Assembly: GCA_009733745.1 (NCBI GenBank)
Contig: WNWL01000001.1
Span: 558,001 to 622,000, forward strand
Length of the DNA: 64,000 nucleotides
Direction of reading: 5' to 3'
Source: Oceanobacillus sp. HTM 045
GTDB lineage: Bacteria > Pseudomonadota > Alphaproteobacteria > Rhodobacterales > Rhodobacteraceae
Shown: piece after piece, positions 8,407-17,637 of the stretch
How positions within the stretch are numbered: position 1 is the stretch's first letter
Layout of the letters: each line of letters opens with the position of its first letter
The notes under the pieces: generated by a model
What the model was told of the DNA's origin: nothing
The model's input: only the letters and a program-made list of their open reading frames with translations
Database searches by the model: none
Translations under genes and position numbers: made by a program

Positions 8407-8439
8407 ATGGGCCGCGCCGCTCCGGCGCGGCCCATTTTC
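8407..8439 (+). terminator. Rho-independent terminator of rplM-rpsI
   Basis: A perfect 13-pair stem, with inner arms GGGCCGCGCCG (8409-8419) and CGGCGCGGCCC (8423-8433), around a CTC loop, followed by a short T run (ATTTTCG). It is placed directly after rpsI. Confidence 0.85.
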
Positions 8440-8516
8440 GTGCGGGGGCTCGTGTCTGGCGAGTGGTGCAGGCCGCGTATCTGCAGTGGCAGAAAGTACC
8501 CAATTCGGCTTACTTA

Positions 8517-8531
8517 GCGTAAACTTTACGC
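8517..8531. promoter_or_regulatory. Palindrome GCGTAAA-C-TTTACGC upstream of the acyltransferase
   Basis: Perfect 7-base arms around one base, in an A+T-richer stretch between the rpsI terminator and the acyltransferase gene. TTAC before it and GTAA within it form a second, overlapping repeat. The size and symmetry suggest an operator site; the regulator is not identifiable here. Confidence 0.35.
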
Positions 8532-8610
8532 GCCGTGCCGTGTGAAGGATTTGCGAAGCCGGGCACATCGGCATATTTTGCCCCGGCTGGGAAACGTACT
8601 GGGAATCGGA

Positions 8611-9504
8611 ATGACGTCACCCCGGATTGCCCTGAGCGGCAAGCGCATGATGGCCGATGTGGCCAAGGATGTGACCTACGCGTTCGCCGCCTCGACCCGC
8701 GCGGGCCGCGCGGTCATCAAATCGATCGAGAACCTGACCGGCCGCCCCCGCCTGCTGCGCCTCGCGAACGGCTACCAGGACGAGGTGGCCTCGGGCCGCG
8801 ACCTCTGGGAGGTGCTGGTCGAGCGCTACGGCATCCGGATCGAGTTCGTCGGCGACGGCCTCGCCAACATCCCGCGCGAGGGGCCGCTGGTCGTGGTCGC
8901 GAACCACCCCTACGGCATCCTCGACGGCCTGGCGATGGGGCGCATCCTCTCGGCGGCGCGCGGCGACTTCAAGATCATCGCCCACATGGTGTTCAAGCGC
9001 GCCAAGGATCTCGACAAGGTGATCCTGCCGATCGGCTTCGACGATTCCAAGGAGACGCTGGCCCGCAACATCCAGACCCGGAAGGACGCGATGGCCTACC
9101 TCTCGGAGGGCGGCACTATCGGCATCTTCCCGGGCGGCACGGTCTCGACCTCGGCCAAGCCCTGGGGCAGGGCGATGGACCCGGTCTGGAAGACGTTCAC
9201 CGCCAAGCTGATCGCGAAATCCGGCGCGGCCGTGGTGCCGATCTATTTCGAGGGCCAGAACTCGCGCATCTTCCAACTCGCGAGCCACCTGAACTTCACG
9301 CTGCGCACGGCGCTCCTGATCAACGAGTTCGAGAACCGCGTCGGCGACCCGATCCGGATCAATGTCGGCAAGCCGATCCCGCCGGAGGAGATCGCGCGGC
9401 GCGGCAAGGACGCGCGGGCGCTGATGGACTACCTGCGCATCCAGACCTACCGGCTCTCGCCGGAGCCGATCGAGGACCTGTCCTACGGACTCTACCTCGG
9501 CTAG
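8611..9504 (+). CDS. Lysophospholipid acyltransferase family protein (PlsC-like domain)
   Basis: A 297-residue protein with the glycerol-3-phosphate acyltransferase block I motif as NHPYGILDG (the canonical HX4D with His and Asp retained) and block III as GGTIGIFPGGTVS. This is followed by FEGQNSRIFQLASHL, seen in the hemolysin/OlsA-like branch. It probably acylates a lysolipid at the inner membrane; the exact acceptor is unknown. ATG 8611 was chosen, with GTG 8542 and ATG 8647 in frame as alternatives. There is no lipid-pathway neighbour. Confidence 0.75.
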   Translation: MTSPRIALSGKRMMADVAKDVTYAFAASTRAGRAVIKSIENLTGRPRLLRLANGYQDEVASGRDLWEVLVERYGIRIEFVGDGLANIPREGPLVVVANHPYGILDGLAMGRILSAARGDFKIIAHMVFKRAKDLDKVILPIGFDDSKETLARNIQTRKDAMAYLSEGGTIGIFPGGTVSTSAKPWGRAMDPVWKTFTAKLIAKSGAAVVPIYFEGQNSRIFQLASHLNFTLRTALLINEFENRVGDPIRINVGKPIPPEEIARRGKDARALMDYLRIQTYRLSPEPIEDLSYGLYLG

Positions 9505-9510
9505 CGGGCC

Positions 9511-11106
9511 CTACCGGACGCCTTCCTGGCGCCCGAGCACGGCGCCCATGAAGCGCACGAAGGCTTCCACCTGCTGCTCTTCCGTGTCGAGCGCGACCGG
9601 AATAGGCCTCGGCTGCATCAGCGCGCCGTTGGCTTCCGCGAAGTCCGGCTCCGTGCGGAATCCCTCCCGGCGGCGGCGGATGCGGTAGAGGATCCGCAGA
9701 ATCGAGGCATACTCCCCCGGCGGGTCGGAGAAGATCCGGTCGCCCTGTTCCGAGATGAACACCCGGTTGAGCGTGATCTCCGGCAGGTCGGCGCGCATGT
9801 CCTTCAGCAGCTCCCGCGCCAGCACCGAGTAGCCGAGCCCGGACGGGTGGTGGTTGTCGAGGCTCGCCAGCCCGCCTTCGCGGAAGGAGTCGAAAATGAT
9901 GAAGTTGTCGAAGTCGATCGCCGCGTTGGAGTAGCGCCGGTCGCGCCGTTCCAGCCGCGCGCCCGGGGTGGCGTCTGTGATCTTCTTCGACGGGCTGTGC
10001 TTCCCGTCGAACCGCTTCAGGGCCTCGTCGAGGCGGAAGAACCGCACACGGTCGTCGCCCCGCGCCGCGAACACGCCGCGCACCACCTCGACCATGCGCT
10101 CGTTGATGCCGCGCACCGCATCGTCCAGCGCCTTCATCTGCCGGCCGGAATACTGGGTGTAGTCGTCCAGCCCGCCCAGCCGGTTGTCGTAGACGGGGAA
10201 GTATCCCGAGACCCGGTCCAGGTCCTGCGGGAACACCTCGCGCAGGTTGTAGGGGTACATCTGGTTCGGCACGGTCGAGGGCAGCGGCACGGTGTTGACC
10301 CAGATGAACTCTGTCTCCGGGGGCAGGGCGGCCAGGTGCTCGGCCACCTCGGCCATGTCCTCCGCCCATTTCGCGAGCGAGCGGAGCCCGGCCTCCGGGT
10401 CCGGCGGGTCCTGCGCCTCCGAGCCGCCGAGCGTGATGTCGATGATCCCGTGGTTCGAGCCGAGGTTCATCACGAGCGTCCGTGGCTTGCGTAGCGCCAC
10501 GAGGTCGATCGGGCGCATCTCGCGCAGTTCTTCCCGGCCATTCGGGTTGAACAGGAACCGCGCGTTCAGCGCCATGTGCAGCATGACGAGGTCCACGCCC
10601 GTCCGGCCGATGTCCTCGATGGTCTCGACCGCGTCGAGCTTCGGCAGGTTCTCCATCACGAAATCATCCCAGAATCCGAAGTCGCGGTGGATCACGTCGC
10701 GAATCTCGGCACCCGCCTGGGCGATGTTGTCCCAGGCCGCGTGTTCCGCCGGTACCCTATGCATCCCCGTGCCCCAGCGGCGGGCATTGTCCAGCGCGAG
10801 GCGCAGGCGCGCCTTCAGGCGGCTGGTGAGATCGCCGAGGTCGATCTCGCGCAGCGTCTGCTCGACATCGAGCAGCAGTACTTCCGGATAACGCGGTGCG
10901 AGAAAGGCGTAATCCGGCGCGACCGCCTGCGAGACCAGCGCCGGCACGCTCCTGGCCGCGAACTCCGCGTTGATCGTCGCCGAGCGCATTCCGTTATACA
11001 TGCTGTCGCCGATACCCATCACCGGCGGGCGCATCAGGCTGTCGGGAAAGGCATAGCCGTCATCGGGCTGTCTGAATGGCATTCCTGCCCCCATTGGCTT
11101 GCTCAA
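9511..11106 (-). CDS. Large SGNH/GDSL hydrolase-like protein
   Basis: A 531-residue protein I do not recognise as a named enzyme. It shows the SGNH hydrolase elements: VMGIGDSMYNG near residue 30 (GDS nucleophile block), a MNLGSNHG block around residue 220 (Asn), and DNHHPSGLGY near residue 420 (DxxH catalytic pair). It has no signal peptide. It is far longer than usual members (200-350), with extra sequence between the blocks and a C-terminal charged tail. It lies convergent to the acyltransferase (gap of six bases), which hints only weakly at lipid metabolism. Confidence 0.6.
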   Translation of the reverse strand: MSKPMGAGMPFRQPDDGYAFPDSLMRPPVMGIGDSMYNGMRSATINAEFAARSVPALVSQAVAPDYAFLAPRYPEVLLLDVEQTLREIDLGDLTSRLKARLRLALDNARRWGTGMHRVPAEHAAWDNIAQAGAEIRDVIHRDFGFWDDFVMENLPKLDAVETIEDIGRTGVDLVMLHMALNARFLFNPNGREELREMRPIDLVALRKPRTLVMNLGSNHGIIDITLGGSEAQDPPDPEAGLRSLAKWAEDMAEVAEHLAALPPETEFIWVNTVPLPSTVPNQMYPYNLREVFPQDLDRVSGYFPVYDNRLGGLDDYTQYSGRQMKALDDAVRGINERMVEVVRGVFAARGDDRVRFFRLDEALKRFDGKHSPSKKITDATPGARLERRDRRYSNAAIDFDNFIIFDSFREGGLASLDNHHPSGLGYSVLARELLKDMRADLPEITLNRVFISEQGDRIFSDPPGEYASILRILYRIRRRREGFRTEPDFAEANGALMQPRPIPVALDTEEQQVEAFVRFMGAVLGRQEGVR

Positions 11107-11223
11107 ATCGTGCCGGCCGCAATGAACCGGCCTCGCGCAATCATAGTCCTTCGCGGCGGTAATTGCACGGATGCAGCGAGTGCGCGCGCTGGTTCGGGGA
11201 AGGCGCGGCGCGGGCGGCGCCCG

Positions 11224-12369
11224 TCAGGACAGGCCGAGCACGCGGAATGTCGCCCCTTCGCCCGGACGCCCCTCGGCGTCGAGCGACCAGCCATGCCGGT
11301 CGCAGATCGTCTTGCAGGTGGCGAGGCCGATCCCCGTCCCCTCGATCTCGTCGGCCGCGTGCAGGCGGCGGAAAGGCTGAAAGAGCTGCTCGCGATAGGC
11401 GTTGTCGAAGCCGATTCCGTTATCGGTGACCAGCAGCGCCTCCTTGGCGCCCGCGCAGGTCATGCGCGAGACCGTCACGACCAGGCTGCGCTCGCTGGAG
11501 CGGTATTTGAGCGCATTGCCGATCAGGTTCTCCAGCAGCCGCTCGAGCAGCGTGGGATCGGCCGTGACCTCGCCGAGATCGCCCGCCACGACGATTTCCG
11601 CCCCGGCCTGTTCGATCACCGCCGAGAGGTCGGTGCGCACCGAGTTCAGCGCCTCGCCGATGTCGACGCTGCGCACGTTGATCCGCCCGGTGCTGGACCG
11701 GGCGTGCTCCAGAAGGTCGTCGACCAGCGCCTGCAGCCGCCGTGCCGCGTCGCGCGAGGCGGAGACGAGGTCATGCGCGTCCTTCGGGAGGTCCGCGCCG
11801 TGGTCAATCTCCAGAAGCTCCAGCAGGATCGAGATGCTCCTGAGGGGGCTCTTCAGGTCATGTGCGGTCGCGTAGCTGAACCGCTCCAGCGCCGCGACGT
11901 GCTCGCGAAGTTCCTCGTTGCGCTCCCGCTCCGCGGCGGCGGCGATGTTGGCCCGGCGCAGCTCGAAGTTCAGCTTGGCGAAGGCCCGGCTGACCTGCGG
12001 CAGGTCCACCTGGAAGAGGAGGAGCTGCGTCACCCGCTGCCCGTCGCTGGCGAGCCGCGTGACGCGGAAGCTGATCCGCCGCCGCCCGGTGTCGTGGCCG
12101 GCCTCCCGGAGGCGGAAATAGGCTTGGCCGGAGCTTGCCGCCGCGAAGATGTCGCCGAGAAGGCGCGGCCGCGGGCCGACGAGGAAGTCGGAGATGGTCT
12201 CGAGCCGGCAGTCCGGGTCCGCCGTGCAGGTCGCGGCGATCTCGCGGCAGGCGGCATTGGCGGCGATCACCGCCCCGTTCCGGTCGATCACGAGGGCCGC
12301 GCGGGGGAGATGCTCGAACGCATGGGCCTCGAGCGCCGGCGACGTGCTAGCCGAAATACTCGCGTCCAT
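11224..12369 (-). CDS. Sensor histidine kinase with N-terminal PAS-like region
   Basis: A 381-residue soluble histidine kinase. A PAS-like region spans about residues 20-125 (AALVIDRNGAVIAANAACREI). A coiled linker leads to the H-box FSYATAHDLKSPLR (phospho-acceptor His170). The ATP domain has the N-box LLENLIGNALKY and glycine motifs DNGIGFD and GTGIGLATCK. No transmembrane segment is seen, so it should sense a cytoplasmic signal. Its ATG lies inside the end of the MetOD1-like gene (23-base overlap), suggesting coupled translation. No response regulator is adjacent. Confidence 0.9.
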   Translation of the reverse strand: MDASISASTSPALEAHAFEHLPRAALVIDRNGAVIAANAACREIAATCTADPDCRLETISDFLVGPRPRLLGDIFAAASSGQAYFRLREAGHDTGRRRISFRVTRLASDGQRVTQLLLFQVDLPQVSRAFAKLNFELRRANIAAAAERERNEELREHVAALERFSYATAHDLKSPLRSISILLELLEIDHGADLPKDAHDLVSASRDAARRLQALVDDLLEHARSSTGRINVRSVDIGEALNSVRTDLSAVIEQAGAEIVVAGDLGEVTADPTLLERLLENLIGNALKYRSSERSLVVTVSRMTCAGAKEALLVTDNGIGFDNAYREQLFQPFRRLHAADEIEGTGIGLATCKTICDRHGWSLDAEGRPGEGATFRVLGLS

Positions 12370-12859
12370 CCGTTCCCTCGGTCAGGTAGATCACGACCCT
12401 GCACCCCTCGGCGCCGTCGGCGATGGTTTCCTCCAGCTTCACGCGGGCGTAGCCGAGGTTGCGCGCGGCCAGCCGGCCGAAGACGTTCGACGTCATCATG
12501 CAGAGCGACCGCCGCCCGCGGACATGGCCGCCGAAGGGGCAGGCGCTGTTGACCATGACGATGCTGCCGTGATCGACGCTCTCGATCGTGAACCCTCCCT
12601 CGATGCGGCGCTTCAGGTCGACCATCGCCGCCGCGACCTGCTCCACGTCGAGGTGCTCCGCGCCGGCTGCGCGGCGGTAGTCCTCGTTCATCAGGTCGCC
12701 GATCCGGCTGCCGACAAGCGAGATGAAGCCTTCCGCTTCCTCGAGGCCGATGGCATCCTCGAGCACGCCCGACAACTCCCGCAGCAGTTCGCGGAGGAAC
12801 CGGTCCCTGTTCCGCGAAATCCGCGCGTCGGCGAACTCAGCCTCGAGCTTGCTCATCAT
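12347..12859 (-). CDS. MetOD1-like (methanogen output domain 1) signalling protein
   Basis: A 170-residue protein whose C-terminal half, with VNSACPFGGHVRGRRSLCMMTSN and the following LEETIADGAEGCRVVIYL, resembles the methanogen output domain 1 (MetOD1). That domain carries conserved cysteines and is often found next to histidine kinases. The N-terminal half is helical and charged. The start is one of two adjacent ATGs (12859/12856). It overlaps the histidine kinase gene and is most likely its partner, as sensor input or output. The family call rests on motif memory and is moderately sure. Confidence 0.55.
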   Translation of the reverse strand: MMSKLEAEFADARISRNRDRFLRELLRELSGVLEDAIGLEEAEGFISLVGSRIGDLMNEDYRRAAGAEHLDVEQVAAAMVDLKRRIEGGFTIESVDHGSIVMVNSACPFGGHVRGRRSLCMMTSNVFGRLAARNLGYARVKLEETIADGAEGCRVVIYLTEGTDGREYFG

Positions 12860-13048
12860 CGTACCCGTACTATCGCTCGCGCGGCGCGGAGTCTCGGGAT
12901 TTCGCCGCAGGATTGCAAGGCTTCGATCTTCTCTACCATGACATTCGTCACGCAATCGTTGCCCCGTAGCGGCGGGGACACGGCGATGCCCGTTGCCGAA
13001 ACCGGCTGGATCGGGTAGGGGAGCGCGCGTCGGAAACCGGAGGCGGAC

Positions 13049-14077
13049 ATGAGCACCCACGCGATCGCGATCCTCGGAGCCAGCGGCTACACGGGCGCCG
13101 AGCTCGTGCGCCTGATCGCCACGCACCCGACCATGCGCGTCGCCGCGCTGACCGCCGACCGCCGCGCGGGCGAGGAGATGGCCGCGGTGTTCCCGCACCT
13201 GCGCCACCTCGACCTGCCGACCCTGACCCGGATCGAGGATGTCGATTTCGGCGCGGTCGACCTCGCCTTCTGCGCCCTGCCGCACGCGACGACGCAGGAG
13301 GTGATCTCGAAATTGCCGCGCGATCTCAAGGTCGTGGACCTTTCGGCTGATTTCAGGCTGGAAGATCCGGAGGTTTACGCCAAGTGGTACGGGCATGAGC
13401 ACCTCGCCCTCGACCTCCAGCCGGAGGCCGTCTATGGCCTCACCGAGTTCTACCGCGAGCGGATCCGCGCCACCCGGCTCTGCGCCGGCACCGGCTGCAA
13501 CGCAGCGACCGGCATGTACGGCGTCCTGCCGCTGCTCGAGGCGGGCGTGATCGACCCGGACAACATCATCATCGACCTCGCCACCGGCGTCTCCGGCGCG
13601 GGCCGTTCGCCGAAGGAAGGCATGCTGCATTCCGAGGTGTCGGAAGGCTTCCACGCCTACAACATCGCGAAGCACCGGCACACGGCGGAGTTCGACCAGG
13701 AGTTCTCCAAGGCCGCGGGCCGGCCGGTGAAGTGCTCCTTCACGCCGCACCTGCTGCCGCAGAACCGCGGCATCCTTGCCACCATCCACGTGAAGGGCGA
13801 GGCGGCGGCGATCCATTCCGCCCTCGCCGCGCGCTACGCGGAGGAGCCCTTCATCCACGTCCTGCCGCTCGGCGAGGCCCCGGCGACGCGCCATGTGCGC
13901 GGCTCCAATCTCTGCCATGTCGGCGTGGTCGCGGACCGGATCGAAGGCCATGTCCTCGTCTTCTCGACGCTCGACAACCTGGTGAAGGGCGCGTCGGGGC
14001 AGGCGATGCAGAACGCCAACCTGATGCTCGGGATCGACGAGACCTCGGGGCTGACGATGGCGCCGCTGTTCCCGTGA
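13049..14077 (+). CDS. argC: N-acetyl-gamma-glutamyl-phosphate reductase
   Basis: The third step of arginine synthesis, reducing N-acetylglutamyl phosphate to the semialdehyde with NADPH. The 342-residue protein begins with the dinucleotide-binding motif [15 protein letters not shown], carries the catalytic cysteine in AGTGCNAATG (Cys150), and has the active-site helix ending [15 protein letters not shown] precedes the ATG. Its stop overlaps the GTG start of the YihY-family gene. Confidence 0.95.
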   Translation: MSTHAIAILGASGYTGAELVRLIATHPTMRVAALTADRRAGEEMAAVFPHLRHLDLPTLTRIEDVDFGAVDLAFCALPHATTQEVISKLPRDLKVVDLSADFRLEDPEVYAKWYGHEHLALDLQPEAVYGLTEFYRERIRATRLCAGTGCNAATGMYGVLPLLEAGVIDPDNIIIDLATGVSGAGRSPKEGMLHSEVSEGFHAYNIAKHRHTAEFDQEFSKAAGRPVKCSFTPHLLPQNRGILATIHVKGEAAAIHSALAARYAEEPFIHVLPLGEAPATRHVRGSNLCHVGVVADRIEGHVLVFSTLDNLVKGASGQAMQNANLMLGIDETSGLTMAPLFP

Positions 14078-14991
14078 TCGCGCCGCTGCGGCTGGTCTGG
14101 CGCGGCATCAAGTTGCTCTACCGCGCCGCGCTGCGCTTCAACGACGATGACGGTGCGGCGCTGGCGGGCTACCTCGCCTACACGGCGATCCTGGCGCTGT
14201 TCCCGTTCCTGATCTTCGCGACCGCGCTCACCGGCCACCTGATCGGCGAGCCCGGCACGGCGGAGGCGATGTCGACGGTGATGAGCGTGCTGCCCGACGA
14301 CGTGGCCAGCACGCTCCGCCGCCCGATCCGCGAGGTTCTCTCGCGCCAGTCGGGCGGCCTGCTGACGATCTCGGCCGCGGCCTCCGTCTTCGTCGCCTCG
14401 AACGGGGTGGAGGCGGTCCGCACCGCCTTCGAGCGCGCCTACAAGGTCGAGAAGCCGATGCACTTCCTCCTCCGCCGCCTCGTCTCGGCGGGGCTGGTGC
14501 TGGTCGGCGTCGTGGTCTTCGCCGCCCTCGGCCTGCTGATCGTGATCGCGCCGCTGGCGGTCCAGTACACCGAGCTGTTCCTGCGCGTGCTGGAGCTGCC
14601 CGGGGGCGAGCTGACCGTCAACACCGTCATGCAGGCGGTGCGGGTGGTCGAGCCCTATTTCGACGTCGCCCGCTACATCGTCGGCGCGGCGCTGATCTGG
14701 CTCTTCCTCTGGACCCTTCACCGCATCCTGCCGGCCCGGCCGATGGTGCGGATGCATCTCTGGCCCGGCATCCTGGTCAGCGTGGTGGCCTGCACGCTGA
14801 TCGCGACCGGCTTCTCGGTCTATCTCTCCTACGCGCCGTCCTATACCGTGACATATGGCACCCTTGCGGGGGTTATCGTGACGCTGCTCTTTCTCTATCT
14901 GACAGGGGCAGCGGTGATATTCGGCGCCGAGGTGAACGCCGAGTACAACCACCCCCGCAGGTACGTGGCTCCCGGGAAGGACACAGGCTGA
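14074..14991 (+). CDS. YihY/virulence factor BrkB family membrane protein
   Basis: A 305-residue inner-membrane protein with about six hydrophobic helices. The region [27 protein letters not shown] is the family's N-terminal signature, and [30 protein letters not shown] its C-terminal one. The family was once called ribonuclease BN by mistake; its transport role is unknown. The GTG start overlaps the argC stop (GTGA), and its own stop overlaps the ccmE start, so the three genes are likely translated from one message. Confidence 0.88.
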   Translation: MIAPLRLVWRGIKLLYRAALRFNDDDGAALAGYLAYTAILALFPFLIFATALTGHLIGEPGTAEAMSTVMSVLPDDVASTLRRPIREVLSRQSGGLLTISAAASVFVASNGVEAVRTAFERAYKVEKPMHFLLRRLVSAGLVLVGVVVFAALGLLIVIAPLAVQYTELFLRVLELPGGELTVNTVMQAVRVVEPYFDVARYIVGAALIWLFLWTLHRILPARPMVRMHLWPGILVSVVACTLIATGFSVYLSYAPSYTVTYGTLAGVIVTLLFLYLTGAAVIFGAEVNAEYNHPRRYVAPGKDTG

Positions 14992-15428
14992 TGATGACCC
15001 CGAAGAAGCGCCGCCGCATGATCCTGCTGGCCACCGGCGGCGCGCTGATGATCGCCGCGGCGGTGATCGTGGGCTTCGCCTTCGACCGCAGCTTCGCCTT
15101 CTTCATCACGCCGACCGAGCTCAACGCCGAGGCGCCCGCGCCCGACCGGCTGCTGCGCCTCGGCGGGCTGGTGGTCGAGGGTTCCGTCGCCAGCGGGGCG
15201 GACGGGTCGACCAGCTTCGACGTGACCGACTCGAACGAGACCGTGCGCGTCACCTATACCGGCCTCCTGCCGGACCTGTTCCGCGAAGGGCAGGGCGTCG
15301 TCGCCCAGGGCCACTGGCGCGGCGGCACCTTCGTCGCGGTGGAAGTCCTCGCTCGGCACGACGAGAACTACGTGCCGAAGGAGGTCGAGGAGGCGCTGAA
15401 GGCCCAGGGCCACTGGCAGGGCGACTAG
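14991..15428 (+). CDS. ccmE: Cytochrome c maturation protein CcmE (heme chaperone)
   Basis: A periplasmic heme chaperone anchored by one N-terminal helix (residues 9-30). It binds heme covalently through the histidine of HDENY (His123 here) and delivers it to the cytochrome c lyase. The 145-residue length and the beta-barrel motifs (LRLGGLVVEGSV, VTYTGLLPDLFREGQGVVAQG) fit. A second ATG follows directly (14994). Other ccm genes are not in the window. Confidence 0.95.
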   Translation: MMTPKKRRRMILLATGGALMIAAAVIVGFAFDRSFAFFITPTELNAEAPAPDRLLRLGGLVVEGSVASGADGSTSFDVTDSNETVRVTYTGLLPDLFREGQGVVAQGHWRGGTFVAVEVLARHDENYVPKEVEEALKAQGHWQGD

Positions 15429-15467
15429 AAGGCGATTGCCGGGCGATCAGGGGGGAGACCAAACCCG

Positions 15468-16343
15468 ATGCAGCACCGTTTCCACTGGGTCGATGCCTTC
15501 ACCGAGGCGCCGATGGGCGGCAACCCCTGCGCCGTCGTGTTCGACGCGGCCGAGGTGCCGGTCGAGACCCGCATCCTCTACACCCGCGAGACCCGCCTCT
15601 CGGAGTGCAGCTTCATCGTCCCCTCCGAGGCGGCCGATTTCGGCGCGCGCTACTACCTGCCGCGCGGCGAGATCAAGATGGCCGGCCACCCCACCATCGC
15701 AACCTGCGCCGCGCTGGAGGCGGAGGGGCTGCTTGAGGGCCGCGACAGCTTCACGCTGGAGGTGGGCGCCGGCGTCCTGCCGATCGACGTGACCCGCCGC
15801 CCGGGCCGCGCCACGGTCTTCACCATGCGCCAGATGGCGCCGACCTTCGGGCGCAGCTACACCGGCGCCGAGATCGCCCCGCTGGTCGGCATCGCGGCGG
15901 AGGACGTGATCGCCCCGCCCGAGACCGTCTCGGTCGGCGGCACCGCCTTCTGCGTCACGCTCCTCTCGGGCCACGACGCGCTCCGGCGCGCCACGCTCGA
16001 CGCCGCCGCGCTGGAAGCCTTTGCGCCGCGATCTGACTTCATCGAGCCCTTCCTCTGCGCCCTTGGCGGCGCGACCGAGGCGGGCGATACCTTCGCCCGG
16101 CTGATCCTGCCCCCGCCAATGCCCCCGGAAGACCCCTTCACCGGCTCCGCCACCGGCTGCATGGCCGCCTGGCTCTGGAAGCACGGCCATATAGACAGCC
16201 CGCGCTTCAGCGCCGAACAGGGCCACTGGATGGACCGCCCCGGCCGCGCGGATGTCGAGGTGCTCGGCCCCCGCGACGCCATCGAGGGCATCCGCGTCGG
16301 CGGCTCGGGCGTCAGCCTGATGCAGGGCACCGTCACGTTCTGA
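15468..16343 (+). CDS. PhzF family isomerase/epimerase-like protein
   Basis: A 291-residue two-lobed protein of the diaminopimelate-epimerase-like PhzF family. It starts FHWVDAFTEAPMGGNPCAVV and keeps the catalytic glutamate in TRLSECSFI (Glu46). The second-lobe motif DPFTGSATGCMAAWLW is also present. There are no phenazine genes nearby, so it is a stand-alone member of unknown substrate. A strong purine-rich ribosome site (GGGGGGAGA) precedes the ATG. Confidence 0.88.
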   Translation: MQHRFHWVDAFTEAPMGGNPCAVVFDAAEVPVETRILYTRETRLSECSFIVPSEAADFGARYYLPRGEIKMAGHPTIATCAALEAEGLLEGRDSFTLEVGAGVLPIDVTRRPGRATVFTMRQMAPTFGRSYTGAEIAPLVGIAAEDVIAPPETVSVGGTAFCVTLLSGHDALRRATLDAAALEAFAPRSDFIEPFLCALGGATEAGDTFARLILPPPMPPEDPFTGSATGCMAAWLWKHGHIDSPRFSAEQGHWMDRPGRADVEVLGPRDAIEGIRVGGSGVSLMQGTVTF

Positions 16344-16349
16344 GCCGGG

Positions 16350-16419
16350 ACGGCCAGATCGCGTTAACACTTTTGCCCAGCGATTTCAGTGGCTTGCGTC
16401 TTGCTCAACCTTGAGCAAG
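16350..16419 (-). repeat. Dispersed hairpin-plus-tail repeat, copy 1
   Basis: On the minus strand the hairpin arms CTTGCTCAA and TTGAGCAAG (9 perfect pairs, spacer GG) are followed by a tail that aligns with copies at 40900 and 56723 and contains AAAAGTGTTAACGCG. It lies between the convergent ends of the PhzF gene and the binding-protein gene. The arm sequence differs from the other copies but remains fully self-complementary. Confidence 0.75.
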
Positions 16420-16422
16420 GGT

Positions 16423-16446
16423 CCGGGGAGCGCGGGCGCTCCCCGG
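16423..16446. terminator. G+C-rich hairpin between convergent genes
   Basis: CCGGGGAGCG and CGCTCCCCGG form a perfect 10-pair stem with a CGGG loop, directly after the stop of the minus-strand binding-protein gene. There is no T run, so termination strength is uncertain. It abuts the hairpin of repeat copy 1. Confidence 0.5.
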
Positions 16447-16456
16447 AAGGCAGGGC

Positions 16457-17515
16457 TCAGAAGCCCGCCTTGATCTTCTCGAACTCGGCGATCATCTTCT
16501 CGCGCATGTCGAAGGGCAGGGGCGACTGCACCAGCGTGCTGTCCTGGTACTTCGCGAGGTCGGTGAAGCCGGCCTCCTTCAGCACGTCCTGGTCCATCTT
16601 AGCCAGCCCGGCGCCGTTGGAGTGGCCGTAGCCCCACTCGGTGACGATGTACTCCGCCACCCGCTCTTCCAGCCAGGCGTTGAGGAAGTCGTAGACCTCC
16701 TCGTCCGAGGCCGGGCCGTCGGCGAGGCGGACATAGCCGCAGACCCAGGTGGACGAACCCTCCAGCGTGTCGCGGTTCATCTCTACCGGGTGACCCTCGG
16801 CCTGCAGGGTGGTCGCGGTCTCGTTCCAGGCCCAGGCCAGCGTGACCTCGCCCGACGCCATGAGCTGAGCGAGTTCCGAGCCGTCCTGCCAGTAGGCGCG
16901 GATGTTCTCGTGCACCTTGCGCAGGAAGTCCGAGGCGGCCTCGAACTGCTCGTCGGTGATGTTGGTCCAGTCGGTCACGCCGGTCGCCAGCAGGCCGAGC
17001 GCGTAGGCGTCGTCCACGTTGTCGACGATCGACACCCGGCCGGCGAAGGCGGGGTCGGCGAAGGACTGCAGAGTCGCTGCCTGCTCCGGCGTGACGGCAT
17101 CCGTCCGGTAGGTCAGCGCCGTCGCGCCCCAGTCCAGCGGCAGCATGTACTGCTCGCCGTCGATGTTGAAGCCGGGCAGGTCGCGCATCTCCGGCATCAC
17201 GTCGTCCCAAGCGGCGATCTTCGTCGTGTCGAGCGGCTTCAGCAGGCCCGCCGCGTGCCATTTCGGCACCGACTGGCTGCAGGGGTGGCCGAGATCGGCC
17301 TTGAAGCCCGCGCGCATCTTCTGGAACGCCTCTTCCTCGTCGGCGAAGAACGAGAAGGTCGGCGGCTCGCCGTATTTCTCCATGTAGGCCGGGAAGAAAT
17401 TCTGGTCCTCGTATCCCGGCCAGTCGAAGACGATCAGCTCGCCGGCGCGCGCAGGCACGACCGCGAGGATCAGCGCTGCCGCGGTCGCGGCTGCGAAAGT
17501 GGTTCTGATACCCAT
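16457..17515 (-). CDS. Extracellular solute-binding protein, spermidine/putrescine (PotD) type
   Basis: A 352-residue periplasmic binding protein with a signal peptide (MGIRTTFAAATAAALILAVVP, cut near ARA-GE). The mature start ELIVFDWPGYEDQNFF is the PotD-like first strand. DLGHPCSQSVPKWHAAGLL and PLDWGATALTYRTD are hinge-region motifs of this group. ATG 17515 is preceded by GGGAG. No permease or ATPase is adjacent; it lies downstream of a DMT exporter and a transaminase on the same strand. A polyamine-like ligand is possible but not shown. Confidence 0.85.
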   Translation of the reverse strand: MGIRTTFAAATAAALILAVVPARAGELIVFDWPGYEDQNFFPAYMEKYGEPPTFSFFADEEEAFQKMRAGFKADLGHPCSQSVPKWHAAGLLKPLDTTKIAAWDDVMPEMRDLPGFNIDGEQYMLPLDWGATALTYRTDAVTPEQAATLQSFADPAFAGRVSIVDNVDDAYALGLLATGVTDWTNITDEQFEAASDFLRKVHENIRAYWQDGSELAQLMASGEVTLAWAWNETATTLQAEGHPVEMNRDTLEGSSTWVCGYVRLADGPASDEEVYDFLNAWLEERVAEYIVTEWGYGHSNGAGLAKMDQDVLKEAGFTDLAKYQDSTLVQSPLPFDMREKMIAEFEKIKAGF

Positions 17516-17637
17516 CTGTTCAGGAACTCCCTGTTGTACCTCTTGCCGCACCCGGCCCTGTCCCGTTCGGCCTTGCGGTGCAGCAACTCCATGACGCTAG
17601 ACACGCGCCGGGCCCCGGGGCAAGCGCAAAGCGCCGC

